Positions 5,387 through 13,297 of a DNA stretch of 15,159 nucleotides are shown here, piece by piece (within the stretch, counting starts at the first letter, position 1; every line of letters starts with the position of its first letter). Source of the DNA: CAZFQG01 sp964520785 (GTDB taxonomy: Bacteria > Planctomycetota > Planctomycetia > Pirellulales > Thermoguttaceae); NCBI GenBank assembly GCA_964520785.1, contig CAZFQG010000160.1, positions 1 through 15,159 of the forward strand, read 5' to 3'. The notes under the pieces are model-generated. The model did not search any database, was not told the origin of the DNA, and was given only the letters and a program-made list of their open reading frames with translations. The position numbers were made by a program, and so were the translations under genes.

Positions 5387-7273
5387 CTACTCGACTCCCT
5401 CGGGCTCGGCTTCCTCATTCGGCTCTTCCGTCTTGGGTGCTTCTCGTGATTCGGGCATTTCCGGTTCGTACCACTCTCCGCGTAGCCAATCGGTCAGGAG
5501 TTCGATCTGCTTGGCCGAAAGCAGGTTCTTCGACGGGTCGTCCTCGTTTTCGGCGTAGGCCGGCATCCGGTCGTTCGTATCCGGGTAGAACCGCGCGGCC
5601 TCAGGGTTGGCGATGATGCCGATCGTCCACTCGCGCGAGGCGTAGCCGGTCAGATCGGGAGCCATGCCGAGCTGCCCTTTTTCGCCGAATTTGTGGCAGT
5701 CGGTGCAACCGTAAACGTCGGTGATCATCTCCTGCCCGAGTTCGATTTTGTCGATTTCCCGCAAATCGAGCGCCGCCTGGGACTTCAACCCGGCCTGGGC
5801 GGAAAGAGCCGCGACGATCGCCTCGACTTCTTCGACCTCCTCGTCATCCAGATCAGTCATCACGTCCCGGACGAAGCCGACCATGTCGCCGTTTCTGAAT
5901 GCGGTGTTGCCGAAGTAATCCGGTCCGGCGATCTGCTCCGAATCGAGCCATCCGGCGACCCACTTCCGCGTGCCGTACGCGAAGAGGTTCGGCGCGCTCG
6001 TTTCCTCCGCTTTGATCCCACTCCCGTCGGGCGCGGTATGGTCGTGGCAACTGGCGCAGTGTTGCTTGAAAAGCTCCGGTCCGACCGTCTTCGGGTCGTT
6101 GCGCAAGAGTGTCAGGGCACCGGTCGGCGGAATGCCCATCGGGCCGCGGACCAGTTCCAACGCCCGGTCGGCCCGCTGGCGACCTTCCTGGAGGGCGAGT
6201 TGGTGTTTCTCGTCCGCGACGTCGCGGTTGACTATATGCAGCGCGAAGAAGAAGTTTGCCGCCAGCAGTACTACGATGACGGCCGAACCGACGAGATAGC
6301 CGACGAACCACCGGCAGATCAGCGGTATGAGCAGAAGCAAAACCACGATGCACCCGGGGATGATGAAGATCGGAAACAGCTTCAACACCCGGGACTCGCC
6401 AGCGGGGAACCATTCCGCGAATCCGTACAGTCCCATGAAAGCCCATTCGGGCCGCGCGGCGGCGTAGGACTCGGCCATATCCGCCGGCGTTCCCAAGCCG
6501 ACGCCGCGGTGGTCCCCGGTCACGCCGTGCATGCAACCGAGAATGAAGACGACGCCGATGACGATACAGCAGGCAATCGCGCTCCGCAGGACTTGATCCG
6601 GGAAGAGGGGCGTTCCCGTCTTGCCTTCCTCCCGCTCGCTTTCGTCCGCCTTCCGCTGGAAGTAGATCATCGCCACGCAGAGCACGAGAAATCCACCGGC
6701 GAAAAGACCGATATGATATGCCACGAAACGGGTTAGCGTCAGACTGCCGAACGCCGGTCCCCCGGCGGCGAGTTTGAACAAGTCGTGCCCGATCAAGGGC
6801 AGCCCGTTGAGGAAACCGACGCGGGTCTGCGTGGCGGAGACGCTGTTCTGGTCCCATTCGAGCAGATCACCGGTGAGCAACAGTCCCAGCGCGCAGAGCC
6901 CCATGAAAACGGCCGTCCAGAAGACGAACTCCCTGGGCGCGCGACATTTGCGCGTCAAGACGAGCTGAATCACGTAAATCCCGATCAACACCAGAAGGAC
7001 TTGTCCGGAATAGTGGTGGACCGCCCTGAGAAGCCACCCACCCCAGACTTCGTGCTGGATGTAATAGACGCTCTCCCACGCCGTCTGGGCGCTGGGACTG
7101 TAGTACATCCAAAGGACCAGTCCGGTAATCACCTGGACCGCGAAGGTGAAGACAATGGTGCATGGCCACACCCTCGTCCAACTCGCGCCGCCCGGCAGCG
7201 GGCGAGTCGAGGCGTTCTCCGAGGCCGTGCAAATCTTGGTTCTATCGTCGAGCCACTGAAGAAAAGCATTCAT
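5387..7273 (-). CDS. Cytochrome b / subunit IV / di-heme cytochrome c fusion of a bc-type complex
   Basis: This 628-aa membrane protein would oxidise quinol with the Rieske protein and pass electrons to attached c-type hemes. Seven transmembrane helices are visible: A-D of cytochrome b6 type (about 38-56, 80-105, 116-135, 178-204) and three of subunit IV type (229-249, 298-320, 323-346), which puts the C-terminus on the periplasmic side. RPEWAFMGLY (274-283) corresponds to the PEWY motif. Two heme c sites follow: CASCH (406-410) and CTDCH (523-527). The tail (601-628) is acidic. His86 and His187 are kept as ligands of the p-side heme, but the partner ligands of the n-side heme are Tyr100 and Ala201/Met202. 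The frame is open 26 codons further up, but that part overlaps the Rieske gene, so the ATG at 7273-7271 is preferred, leaving 20 bp between the genes. It lacks a clear Shine-Dalgarno sequence. Confidence 0.92.
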   Translation of the reverse strand: MNAFLQWLDDRTKICTASENASTRPLPGGASWTRVWPCTIVFTFAVQVITGLVLWMYYSPSAQTAWESVYYIQHEVWGGWLLRAVHHYSGQVLLVLIGIYVIQLVLTRKCRAPREFVFWTAVFMGLCALGLLLTGDLLEWDQNSVSATQTRVGFLNGLPLIGHDLFKLAAGGPAFGSLTLTRFVAYHIGLFAGGFLVLCVAMIYFQRKADESEREEGKTGTPLFPDQVLRSAIACCIVIGVVFILGCMHGVTGDHRGVGLGTPADMAESYAAARPEWAFMGLYGFAEWFPAGESRVLKLFPIFIIPGCIVVLLLLIPLICRWFVGYLVGSAVIVVLLAANFFFALHIVNRDVADEKHQLALQEGRQRADRALELVRGPMGIPPTGALTLLRNDPKTVGPELFKQHCASCHDHTAPDGSGIKAEETSAPNLFAYGTRKWVAGWLDSEQIAGPDYFGNTAFRNGDMVGFVRDVMTDLDDEEVEEVEAIVAALSAQAGLKSQAALDLREIDKIELGQEMITDVYGCTDCHKFGEKGQLGMAPDLTGYASREWTIGIIANPEAARFYPDTNDRMPAYAENEDDPSKNLLSAKQIELLTDWLRGEWYEPEMPESREAPKTEEPNEEAEPEGVE

Positions 7274-7293
7274 GTTTGATTTCGTTATCCGTG

Positions 7294-7878
7294 TTATGCC
7301 GTCGGAATCTTCTTTGGGGTACCCTGCTGGAAGTTCTCGAATTTCACCCACACCTCATTCTTCTCGCGGATTTCCAGGTCGAGGCTATCCATGTCCCGGG
7401 GGCTCATTGAGTCCGGGCTGGTCCTCCGGCCGTCGAGAGAAAAGTAGGCAACGTGGCAGGGACAGACGAACTCCTTCTTTTCCGCGTCGTATCCGATGAA
7501 ACACCCCGCGTGCGGACAAATCACGTTGAAGGCCTCGACCGGGTTCTTTGGGTCCGCCGTCCGGCGAACGAGGACCGCGCCGATCGGATCGTTCGGGTAG
7601 GTGTTCCACGCGTCCACGCGATCCGCGATGACCGGAAACCGCCGGGGCGTTCCGTCCTCCGGAAGGGATTCGATGGTGGTCAGAAAGAAGTAGCTTCCCC
7701 CTTGTCCCTTGAGCTTGAGGGGGTTGAGAAACGAAACGACCGCCGCGGCGACGGGACCGGCAAGAGCCGCGATTCCGATGAAAACCGCCGCGATCTTGGC
7801 GGCGAACCCACGGCGAGAATCCTCGGATGACCTTTGCCGTGATTCGCCGGTTTGGGCTCCAGACTCGTCTTGTGACAT
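7294..7878 (-). CDS. Rieske [2Fe-2S] protein of a bc-type complex
   Basis: This 194-aa protein takes one electron from quinol at the p-side site of cytochrome b. SRRGFAAK (21-28) followed by a hydrophobic helix (about 29-52) looks like a Tat-type signal anchor, as in other Rieske proteins. Both cluster motifs are complete: CPHAGC (121-126) and CPCH (139-142), supplying two Cys and two His ligands plus the disulphide pair. The usual glycine/proline loop near the end of the domain is replaced by SPRDMDSLDLEI (159-170). The open frame extends 67 codons upstream, but that part covers the promoter, so the ATG at 7878-7876 is chosen. It is the first gene of an operon with the cytochrome b-c fusion. 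Confidence 0.93.
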   Translation of the reverse strand: MSQDESGAQTGESRQRSSEDSRRGFAAKIAAVFIGIAALAGPVAAAVVSFLNPLKLKGQGGSYFFLTTIESLPEDGTPRRFPVIADRVDAWNTYPNDPIGAVLVRRTADPKNPVEAFNVICPHAGCFIGYDAEKKEFVCPCHVAYFSLDGRRTSPDSMSPRDMDSLDLEIREKNEVWVKFENFQQGTPKKIPTA

Positions 7879-7969
7879 GACTCTATGATTGGAGGGTAAT
7901 CGGGGAATGGGAAAACGGAGGAAACCGAGTGTGGCTGATTTGGCGAAAACCGGCTTCCGGGAGAAATCT

Positions 7970-7998
7970 ATTGTCCTTATCCCGAAAGTGTACGTCAA
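7970..7998 (-). promoter_or_regulatory. Sigma70-like promoter of the Rieske/cytochrome b operon
   Basis: TTGACG (7998-7993) and GACAAT (7975-7970) on the minus strand are separated by exactly 17 bases. Predicted start is near 7963, giving a leader of about 85 nt to the Rieske ATG. Confidence 0.65.
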
Positions 7999-8117
7999 GG
8001 AGGCGATTGGAGCCAGAGAAACCCTTCCATGTTGGGGGCTGATCCGCTGCGTGAGTACTACACCCCCCACTTTCCCCAAGACTCCTCAAAAACCCTCGGG
8101 CCGTCGTTCGTGCAATC

Positions 8118-9539
8118 TCACCCGGGCCGCGTCATCTTCCATGGATCGAGCGCCTCTTTCAGGGCATCCTCCGGTAGGACCCCCAGCTCCCGGCAGACCT
8201 CGCGAACGGTTTTTCCCGTCCGGAACGCCTCCTTCGCGATGGCGGCCGCCTTCTCATACCCGACCAGGGGGTTCAGGGGGGTGGCCATGGAGAGGCTCTT
8301 CTCGACGGCCGCCTCGCACGCCTCGCCGTTCGCTTCGATTCCGGCGATGCACTTGTCCGTGAAGACCGTCGTTGCCCCGCTGAGAAGACGGATGCTCTCC
8401 AAGAGCGTATCCATCATGATCGGCATCATGATATTGAGCTGGAATTGCCCTCCGGCCGCGCCGCACAGGGCAACGGCCTGGTCATTGCCGATGACTCGGG
8501 CGGCGACCTGCATCAGGCTTTCGCACAAGACCGGATTCACCTTGCCCGGCATGATCGAACTGCCGGGCTGCAAATCCGGCAGGGTAATCTCACAGAATCC
8601 ACAACGCGGGCCGGAGCCGAGCCAGCGGATGTTGTTGGCGACGTTGAAGAGCGTCGAAGCGATTGAGCGCAATCCTCCGTGGCATTCGACCAGGGCGTCC
8701 CGCTGGGCGTTCGCCTCGAAATGGTCCACCGCCTCGACAAAGGGGACGCCGGTCTCTTCGGAGAGAATCCGGCAGACGGTTTTGCCGAATTCGGGGTGGG
8801 TGTTGATTCCGCTACCGACGGCCGTTCCGCCGACCGGCAATTCCAGCAGAGCGTCTCGCGCCTTTTCGGCACGTGCGGCGGACAAGGTCAACTGCCGGGC
8901 GAATCCCCCGAACTCCTGACCCAACGTCATCGGAGTCGCGTCGGCCAAATGAGTGCGGCCGATCTTAAGGACGTCCGAAAATGCCCGGGCCTTTTCCGCA
9001 AACATCTCGGCACACTTGCGCAAGGCGGAAAGGAGCGGCCCGTGAATCGACGTCGCCGCGGCCACGTGGATCGCCGTGGGAAATGTGTCGTTCGTGCTCT
9101 GCCCCATATTGACGTGGTCGTTCGGGTGGATCGGCTTCTCCGCGGCGAAACGGTCTCCTCCGGCCAGCTCGATTGCCCGATTCGCGATGACCTCGTTGAC
9201 GTTCATATTGCTCGAAGTTCCCGAGCCGGTCTGAAATACGTCCACCGGGAATTCGCCGTCCAGCTTCCCTTCGAACACGTCTCGACAGGCGGCCAAGAGG
9301 GCCTCTACTTGGGCCTGATCGAGGGCCCTGGGCCCGGACCCGCACAGCCGGCCCAGGTCCCGGTTTGCCCGTGCGGCCGCCCACTTGACGAGCCCCATGG
9401 CGTGGATCATTTCCGGTGGGATGGTGCGCCCTGAAATCGGGAAATTGTCGACCGCGCGCTGAGTTTGGGCCCCGTAATAGGCCTCCGCCGAAAGCCGGAC
9501 GGGGCCCATGGAATCGTATTCGGTTCGGTAGTGGGTCAT
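8118..9539 (-). CDS. fumC: Class II fumarate hydratase
   Basis: This 473-aa cytoplasmic enzyme interconverts fumarate and L-malate in the TCA cycle. Length matches class II fumarases. The three conserved regions are all present: SGTSSNMNVNEV (106-117) with HPNDHVNMGQSTND (138-151), GRTHLADATPMTLGQEF (194-210) with the active-site His197, and the superfamily signature GSSIMPGKVNP (326-336) carrying the catalytic Ser loop. The N-terminus (RTEYDSMGPV, then YYGAQTQRA) fits fumarase better than aspartase or argininosuccinate lyase. It has its own promoter at 9585-9613 and no clear Shine-Dalgarno sequence. It is on the same strand as the respiratory operon but separated by 239 bp and that operon's promoter, so it is a separate transcription unit. 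Confidence 0.95.
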   Translation of the reverse strand: MTHYRTEYDSMGPVRLSAEAYYGAQTQRAVDNFPISGRTIPPEMIHAMGLVKWAAARANRDLGRLCGSGPRALDQAQVEALLAACRDVFEGKLDGEFPVDVFQTGSGTSSNMNVNEVIANRAIELAGGDRFAAEKPIHPNDHVNMGQSTNDTFPTAIHVAAATSIHGPLLSALRKCAEMFAEKARAFSDVLKIGRTHLADATPMTLGQEFGGFARQLTLSAARAEKARDALLELPVGGTAVGSGINTHPEFGKTVCRILSEETGVPFVEAVDHFEANAQRDALVECHGGLRSIASTLFNVANNIRWLGSGPRCGFCEITLPDLQPGSSIMPGKVNPVLCESLMQVAARVIGNDQAVALCGAAGGQFQLNIMMPIMMDTLLESIRLLSGATTVFTDKCIAGIEANGEACEAAVEKSLSMATPLNPLVGYEKAAAIAKEAFRTGKTVREVCRELGVLPEDALKEALDPWKMTRPG

Positions 9540-9989
9540 GGGCGTATGAATGGCCTAGCTGAACGAAGAAATGGAGAAGCTAGCAATATGGGGGGGTACT
9601 CGCCGTCTGTCAAGGTCTACCGACGATATCGGAAAACGAAGGTTTTGAGGGCGTGCAAAATGACGGGCCGCCCTGAATCCGACATCTTCGAGCCGCTTAA
9701 ACAGGCTCACGTAGGATTGGGGGGGTATTTCTCCCGTGCAGGCAAGGGGGGTGAGCTTTTCAAAACCTGAGTTGGGTGTTAAAGTAGGGTCCTCCCGCCC
9801 AACGACCGAGGGAGCGACGGTAGCGTTTCCGACGGCTCCACTTTGGGGCCCGCGCTCCGAGATGGCGGCGCGAACCGAACCCCTTGATCGGAGGCCTGCT
9901 TTGAAGGCCGGACCTGGTTTCGGCTCGAAACTCGCCGGTGGAGGCAGCTTTTTCTGGTCTTACGAACGGAAAATCCCCTAGTTGACTGT
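9540..9989. other. Gene-free 450 bp between fumC and the MATE transporter
   Basis: It carries the fumC promoter (9585-9613), an inverted repeat CTAGCT/AGCTAG (9555-9560 and 9578-9583) in the fumC leader, and three long G-runs: 7 G at 9590-9596, 7 G at 9719-9725 and 6 G at 9746-9751. Short open frames exist but have no recognisable product. No promoter or Shine-Dalgarno sequence was found for the divergent transporter gene. Confidence 0.6.
9585..9613 (-). promoter_or_regulatory. fumC promoter
   Basis: On the minus strand a perfect TTGACA (9613-9608) is followed after 17 bases by CATATT (9590-9585). The spacer ends in a run of C residues. Predicted start is near 9578, giving a leader of about 39 nt. 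Confidence 0.6.
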
Positions 9990-11420
9990 ATGCGTTTTCT
10001 GGAAAAACACTTCGCCGGTGACGGCGGTATCCGCGAAATGGTGGGGATTGCCCTGCCGATGGTCGTATCCCATGCGTGCGACACGATCATGACGTTTACA
10101 GACCGCCTCTTCCTCTCACGGGTCGGGTCGGTTCACATGAGCGCGGCGATGGGGGGCGGTCTTTCCACTTTTCTGATGATCTCGTTCTTTCTGGGATTGA
10201 CCGGCTATTCAACGGCCCTGGTAGCTCAAAATCTGGGAGCGGGGCGGAAGGACCGCTGCGGCACCGCCTCGGCACAGGCGTTTTTGATCGCGATCGCGGC
10301 GTATCCGCTCATCTTGGCCGCGGCGCCCCTGGGGCACCGGTTTTTCGAGGTCGTCGGGGTCGAACCGGAGCAACTCGCGTTGCAGATCGCCTATTTCGAC
10401 ATCATGATTTACGGGACGATCTTCGGTCTGCTGCGCGGGTGCCTGTCGAGTTTTTTCTCCGGGATCGGCAGAACCCGGGTCGTCATGATTGCGGCGATGG
10501 TGTCGATGGTGGTGAATATCGCCGCCAATTACGCGCTGATCTACGGTAAATGGGGACTTCCGGCGATGGGAATCCGCGGCGCGGCATGGGGCACGATCCT
10601 CGGCAGCGCGTTCGGAGTGGCCGTTTTGGGGATTGCGTATTCGCAACGCTGGATACGAGAAGAGTTTTGTGTCTTCAGTGGATTCCGCTTCGATTGGCGG
10701 ATGATGAAGCGGCTGCTCCATTACGGTTACCCGGCGGGATTCGAGTTTCTCCTGAACATGCTGGCCTTCACCAGCATGGTCTTGATCTTCCATTCCCGGG
10801 GGCTGGCGACCGCGGCGGCCGTGACGACCGTATTCAACTGGGACATGGTTTCGTTCGTCCCGTTAATCGGGATCGAGATCGCGGTGACCAGCCTGATGGG
10901 CCGCTACATGGGCGCAAGGCGGCCCGAGACCGCACACCGCGCGACGATGTCCGGACTGAAGATCGGCTTCGTGTATTCCAGCGCGATCCTCTTCTTTTTC
11001 GTTTTTTTTCCGGCACAACTCGTGGACGTCTTCCGACCCAGGCAGGCCGACGCGGTCTTCGAAGCGGCTCGGCCGGTGGCCGTTTTCATGATCCGTATGG
11101 CATCGCTCTACGTCATGATCGAGGCGATGGTGGTTGTCTTCGCGGGGGCGCTCCGGGGGGCGGGAGACACCTTCTGGGCGATGGCGATCTCCGTCACGTT
11201 GCACTGGATGCTCATCCCGGTATTGCTCGTCATGTTCCACGTCTTCGATGCCTCCGTGGAAACCGCGTGGATGGTCGTCGTCGGAGTCTTCATGCTTTTC
11301 AGCCTGCTGTTCTACCTCCGTTACCGGAGCGGAAAATGGAAGACGATCCGGGTGATCGGGCCGGAAGAAGTGTTGGTTGTTTTACCGGCGGAAGGGTTCC
11401 ACGAAGTGGGGGAGATTTGA
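9990..11420 (+). CDS. MATE-family multidrug/toxin efflux transporter
   Basis: This 476-aa polytopic inner-membrane protein is close in length to NorM-type transporters, with about twelve hydrophobic segments in two halves. MATE hallmarks are visible: an N-terminal DTIMTFTDRLFLSRVG (31-46), STALVAQNLGAG (74-85), and, at the end of the first half, NYALIYGKWGLPAMGIRGAAWG (180-201), the conserved N-x-LI-G/GxxGAA pattern. The second half repeats elements of this (GRYMGARRPETAHR; FAGALRGAGDT). Such proteins export organic cations or metabolites in exchange for Na+ or H+; the substrate cannot be told from sequence. The ATG has no clear Shine-Dalgarno sequence. It is divergent from fumC and followed by 430 non-coding bases, so it looks monocistronic. 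Confidence 0.92.
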   Translation: MRFLEKHFAGDGGIREMVGIALPMVVSHACDTIMTFTDRLFLSRVGSVHMSAAMGGGLSTFLMISFFLGLTGYSTALVAQNLGAGRKDRCGTASAQAFLIAIAAYPLILAAAPLGHRFFEVVGVEPEQLALQIAYFDIMIYGTIFGLLRGCLSSFFSGIGRTRVVMIAAMVSMVVNIAANYALIYGKWGLPAMGIRGAAWGTILGSAFGVAVLGIAYSQRWIREEFCVFSGFRFDWRMMKRLLHYGYPAGFEFLLNMLAFTSMVLIFHSRGLATAAAVTTVFNWDMVSFVPLIGIEIAVTSLMGRYMGARRPETAHRATMSGLKIGFVYSSAILFFFVFFPAQLVDVFRPRQADAVFEAARPVAVFMIRMASLYVMIEAMVVVFAGALRGAGDTFWAMAISVTLHWMLIPVLLVMFHVFDASVETAWMVVVGVFMLFSLLFYLRYRSGKWKTIRVIGPEEVLVVLPAEGFHEVGEI

Positions 11421-11850
11421 AACCGTGCTTTTCCGTCCCGGTCCGAAATCCCGAAAGGCCCGAAATCCGCCGCGCCGCGACCGTTCTTACCGATCGCTTC
11501 CCCGGTAACCTCCCTTCCTTCGCCCCCCTGACGAATACCCCTCCACATGACCATTCCGAACCACCCATTGAGATATTTCCGTTGACCCTGTCTCGCCGAC
11601 CGGTAATAATCGAGTATATGTTCGGGTTGGATACCGGTACGCCTGGCCGGTCACCCCCCAGAGAATAATTCACGCCCGAAACGAAAGAAAACTGGCGCGG
11701 TGGATTTGATGCTTCCACTCCCCTTTACCACGTCAATCGCCGCGATTCGAGACGTTTCATTCCTACCGTATCCGCACTATGGATCGACGCAACCCGACGG
11801 CCGCGGCACCGTTGGTCTTTGCCTGTTCGTAACCGTTAAGGAGTTTCGCA
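11421..11850. other. Gene-free 430 bp upstream of the aminotransferase gene
   Basis: It contains a candidate promoter (11582-11610), a pair of CCGAAATCC direct repeats 17 bp apart (11443-11451 and 11460-11468) just after the MATE stop codon, and the ribosome binding site AAGGAG before the gene at 11851. No terminator with a clear T-tract was found after the MATE gene. Open frames on either strand here have no protein-like character. Confidence 0.55.
11582..11610 (+). promoter_or_regulatory. Candidate promoter of the aminotransferase cluster
   Basis: TTGACC (11582-11587) is followed, after 16-17 bases, by TAATAAT (11604-11610). A start near 11617 would leave a long leader of about 234 nt before the ATG at 11851, which could hold regulatory structure, although none was identified. 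Confidence 0.45.
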
Positions 11851-13188
11851 ATGCTTGAAAACAATTCCCTCAATCGGCGGCGGTTTGTCGCGGGGGTGTC
11901 CGGTATGATGGTGGCTGGGGCCTTCAACGCATCGTCCACGGATGCCACCGCGAACGACGAATCGCCTTTGGCGATTCACGGCGGTCCGAAGACCGTACAG
12001 CTCTCGGCTGGCCGCAAACCCCGCTGGGGCGAGCCGGAAAGAGAACGGCTCCAAGAAATGCTCAACCAGGGGTCGCTTTTCTATTGGAACGGCCCTCAAA
12101 CGAAAATCTTCACTGAACGATTTCGGGAATTCTGTCCGCTTAAGTATGTGCATCCGTGTTCTTCCGGTACGGCCGCCATTCACATCGCCGTCGCTACCGC
12201 GGGCATTGGTTTGGGCGACGAGGTGATCACCTCACCGGTTACCGACATCGGCACCGTTATCGGTCTGTTGTACCAGGGAGCCGTGCCGGTATTCGCCGAC
12301 CTGGGCGCTGGCAACTGCAACCTCGACGTGGATGACGTACGGCGGCGGATCACGTCCAAAACGAAGGCGATTATCGCCGTGCACCTTACCGGCAATCCGT
12401 GCGACATGGACGCGCTGAAGGCCCTGGCCGATGAACACGGCCTGGTCTTGATAGAAGACTGCTGCCAGGCCTGGGGTGCGCGGACCCGCGGCCGGCCCAT
12501 TGGCACGGTGGGGGATTTTGCTTGTTTCTCGCTGCAGAATTCGAAACACGTCACCTGTGGCGACGGCGGCGTGGTGGCGACGAACGACGAGGATTATGGA
12601 CCCATGATGCAGCCGTTTGGCGATAAGGGCGCCGCGCGCGGCGTCAGACGCGAAGGCGGCGGTTTTCGGGCATTCGGTACCAACTACCGCATGAGCGAAC
12701 CGCAAGCGGCGGTGGCCGCCGGTCAGTTGACGCGGTTGGAGGAAATCGCCTCCACGCGCGCGCGGCTGGGCAACCTGCTTACCGAGCGGATCAAGGACAT
12801 TCCGGGCATCATCCCGCACGACGTCCATCCCGAGGATCGAGCCGTGTACTGGTTTTACATGTTCCGCGTGCGACCCGAGGCCTTCCGCGTCAACCGCGAC
12901 GATTTCGCCAGGACGCTGCGGGCCGAAGGTGCGCCCGCCGGAGGCGGATACATCGGCGTACCGCTTTACGGCGAGCCGGTATTCCGCGAGCACGCGTTCT
13001 TCGCCGGTCGCTGGCCGGTCAAGGAGTATGGTTTGACGGAGATGGATTTCTCGCGGCATAGCTGTCCCGAAGCGGAAGCGATCTTGAAAACCTGCATTCG
13101 CATAACGATCCACGAGGACATGAGCGATGATTACATCAGCGAGGTGGGCAAGGCTATCCGCAAGGTAGCGACCCACTTCACGGTGTAG
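11851..13188 (+). CDS. Tat-signal DegT/DnrJ/EryC1/StrS-family PLP aminotransferase
   Basis: This 445-aa protein has a sugar-aminotransferase fold. The N-terminus NRRRFVAGVSGMMVAGA (8-24) is a twin-arginine signal, followed by a linker; the enzyme proper starts near 38. Family landmarks are SSGTAA (104-109, phosphate binding), IEDCCQAWGA (201-210, with Asp203 to contact the pyridine nitrogen) and SLQNSKHVTCGDGG (227-240), where Lys232 is the expected PLP Schiff-base lysine. Cytoplasmic family members transaminate keto-sugars, often nucleotide-linked. A Tat signal means export of the folded, cofactor-loaded protein. AAGGAG seven bases before the ATG supports the start. It is followed 109 bp later by an exported dehydrogenase on the same strand. 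The lysine is present, so catalysis as an aminotransferase, rather than as a dehydratase-like relative, is plausible. The substrate is unknown. Confidence 0.9.
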   Translation: MLENNSLNRRRFVAGVSGMMVAGAFNASSTDATANDESPLAIHGGPKTVQLSAGRKPRWGEPERERLQEMLNQGSLFYWNGPQTKIFTERFREFCPLKYVHPCSSGTAAIHIAVATAGIGLGDEVITSPVTDIGTVIGLLYQGAVPVFADLGAGNCNLDVDDVRRRITSKTKAIIAVHLTGNPCDMDALKALADEHGLVLIEDCCQAWGARTRGRPIGTVGDFACFSLQNSKHVTCGDGGVVATNDEDYGPMMQPFGDKGAARGVRREGGGFRAFGTNYRMSEPQAAVAAGQLTRLEEIASTRARLGNLLTERIKDIPGIIPHDVHPEDRAVYWFYMFRVRPEAFRVNRDDFARTLRAEGAPAGGGYIGVPLYGEPVFREHAFFAGRWPVKEYGLTEMDFSRHSCPEAEAILKTCIRITIHEDMSDDYISEVGKAIRKVATHFTV

Positions 13189-13297
13189 TGTATATGGATG
13201 TGTACGGTTGGATTTTGGACACCAAGAAGCGTTAGCGCTGTCGGCTCCGGGTAGGCCGAACGCTCGCGATCCGAATTCAGGCATGGGAGATTCCGAC

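Noticed and set aside
5693..6736. 347-codon open frame on the plus strand
   Set aside because: It is antisense to the cytochrome b-c fusion, which has heme motifs and transmembrane helices; the plus-strand product has neither.
7879..8079. 67-codon N-terminal extension of the Rieske gene
   Set aside because: It would cover the good promoter at 7970-7998 and push the Tat-like signal into the middle of the protein.
9589..9751. G-quadruplex from the G-runs
   Set aside because: Only three runs exist and two of them are over 100 bases apart, so a compact quadruplex is unlikely.
9736..9981. 81-codon open frame before the MATE gene
   Set aside because: It has no Shine-Dalgarno sequence, no domain and low-complexity composition. 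Probably non-coding.
11299..11718. 139-codon minus-strand open frame after the MATE gene
   Set aside because: It overlaps the MATE 3' end in antisense and has no protein-like features.
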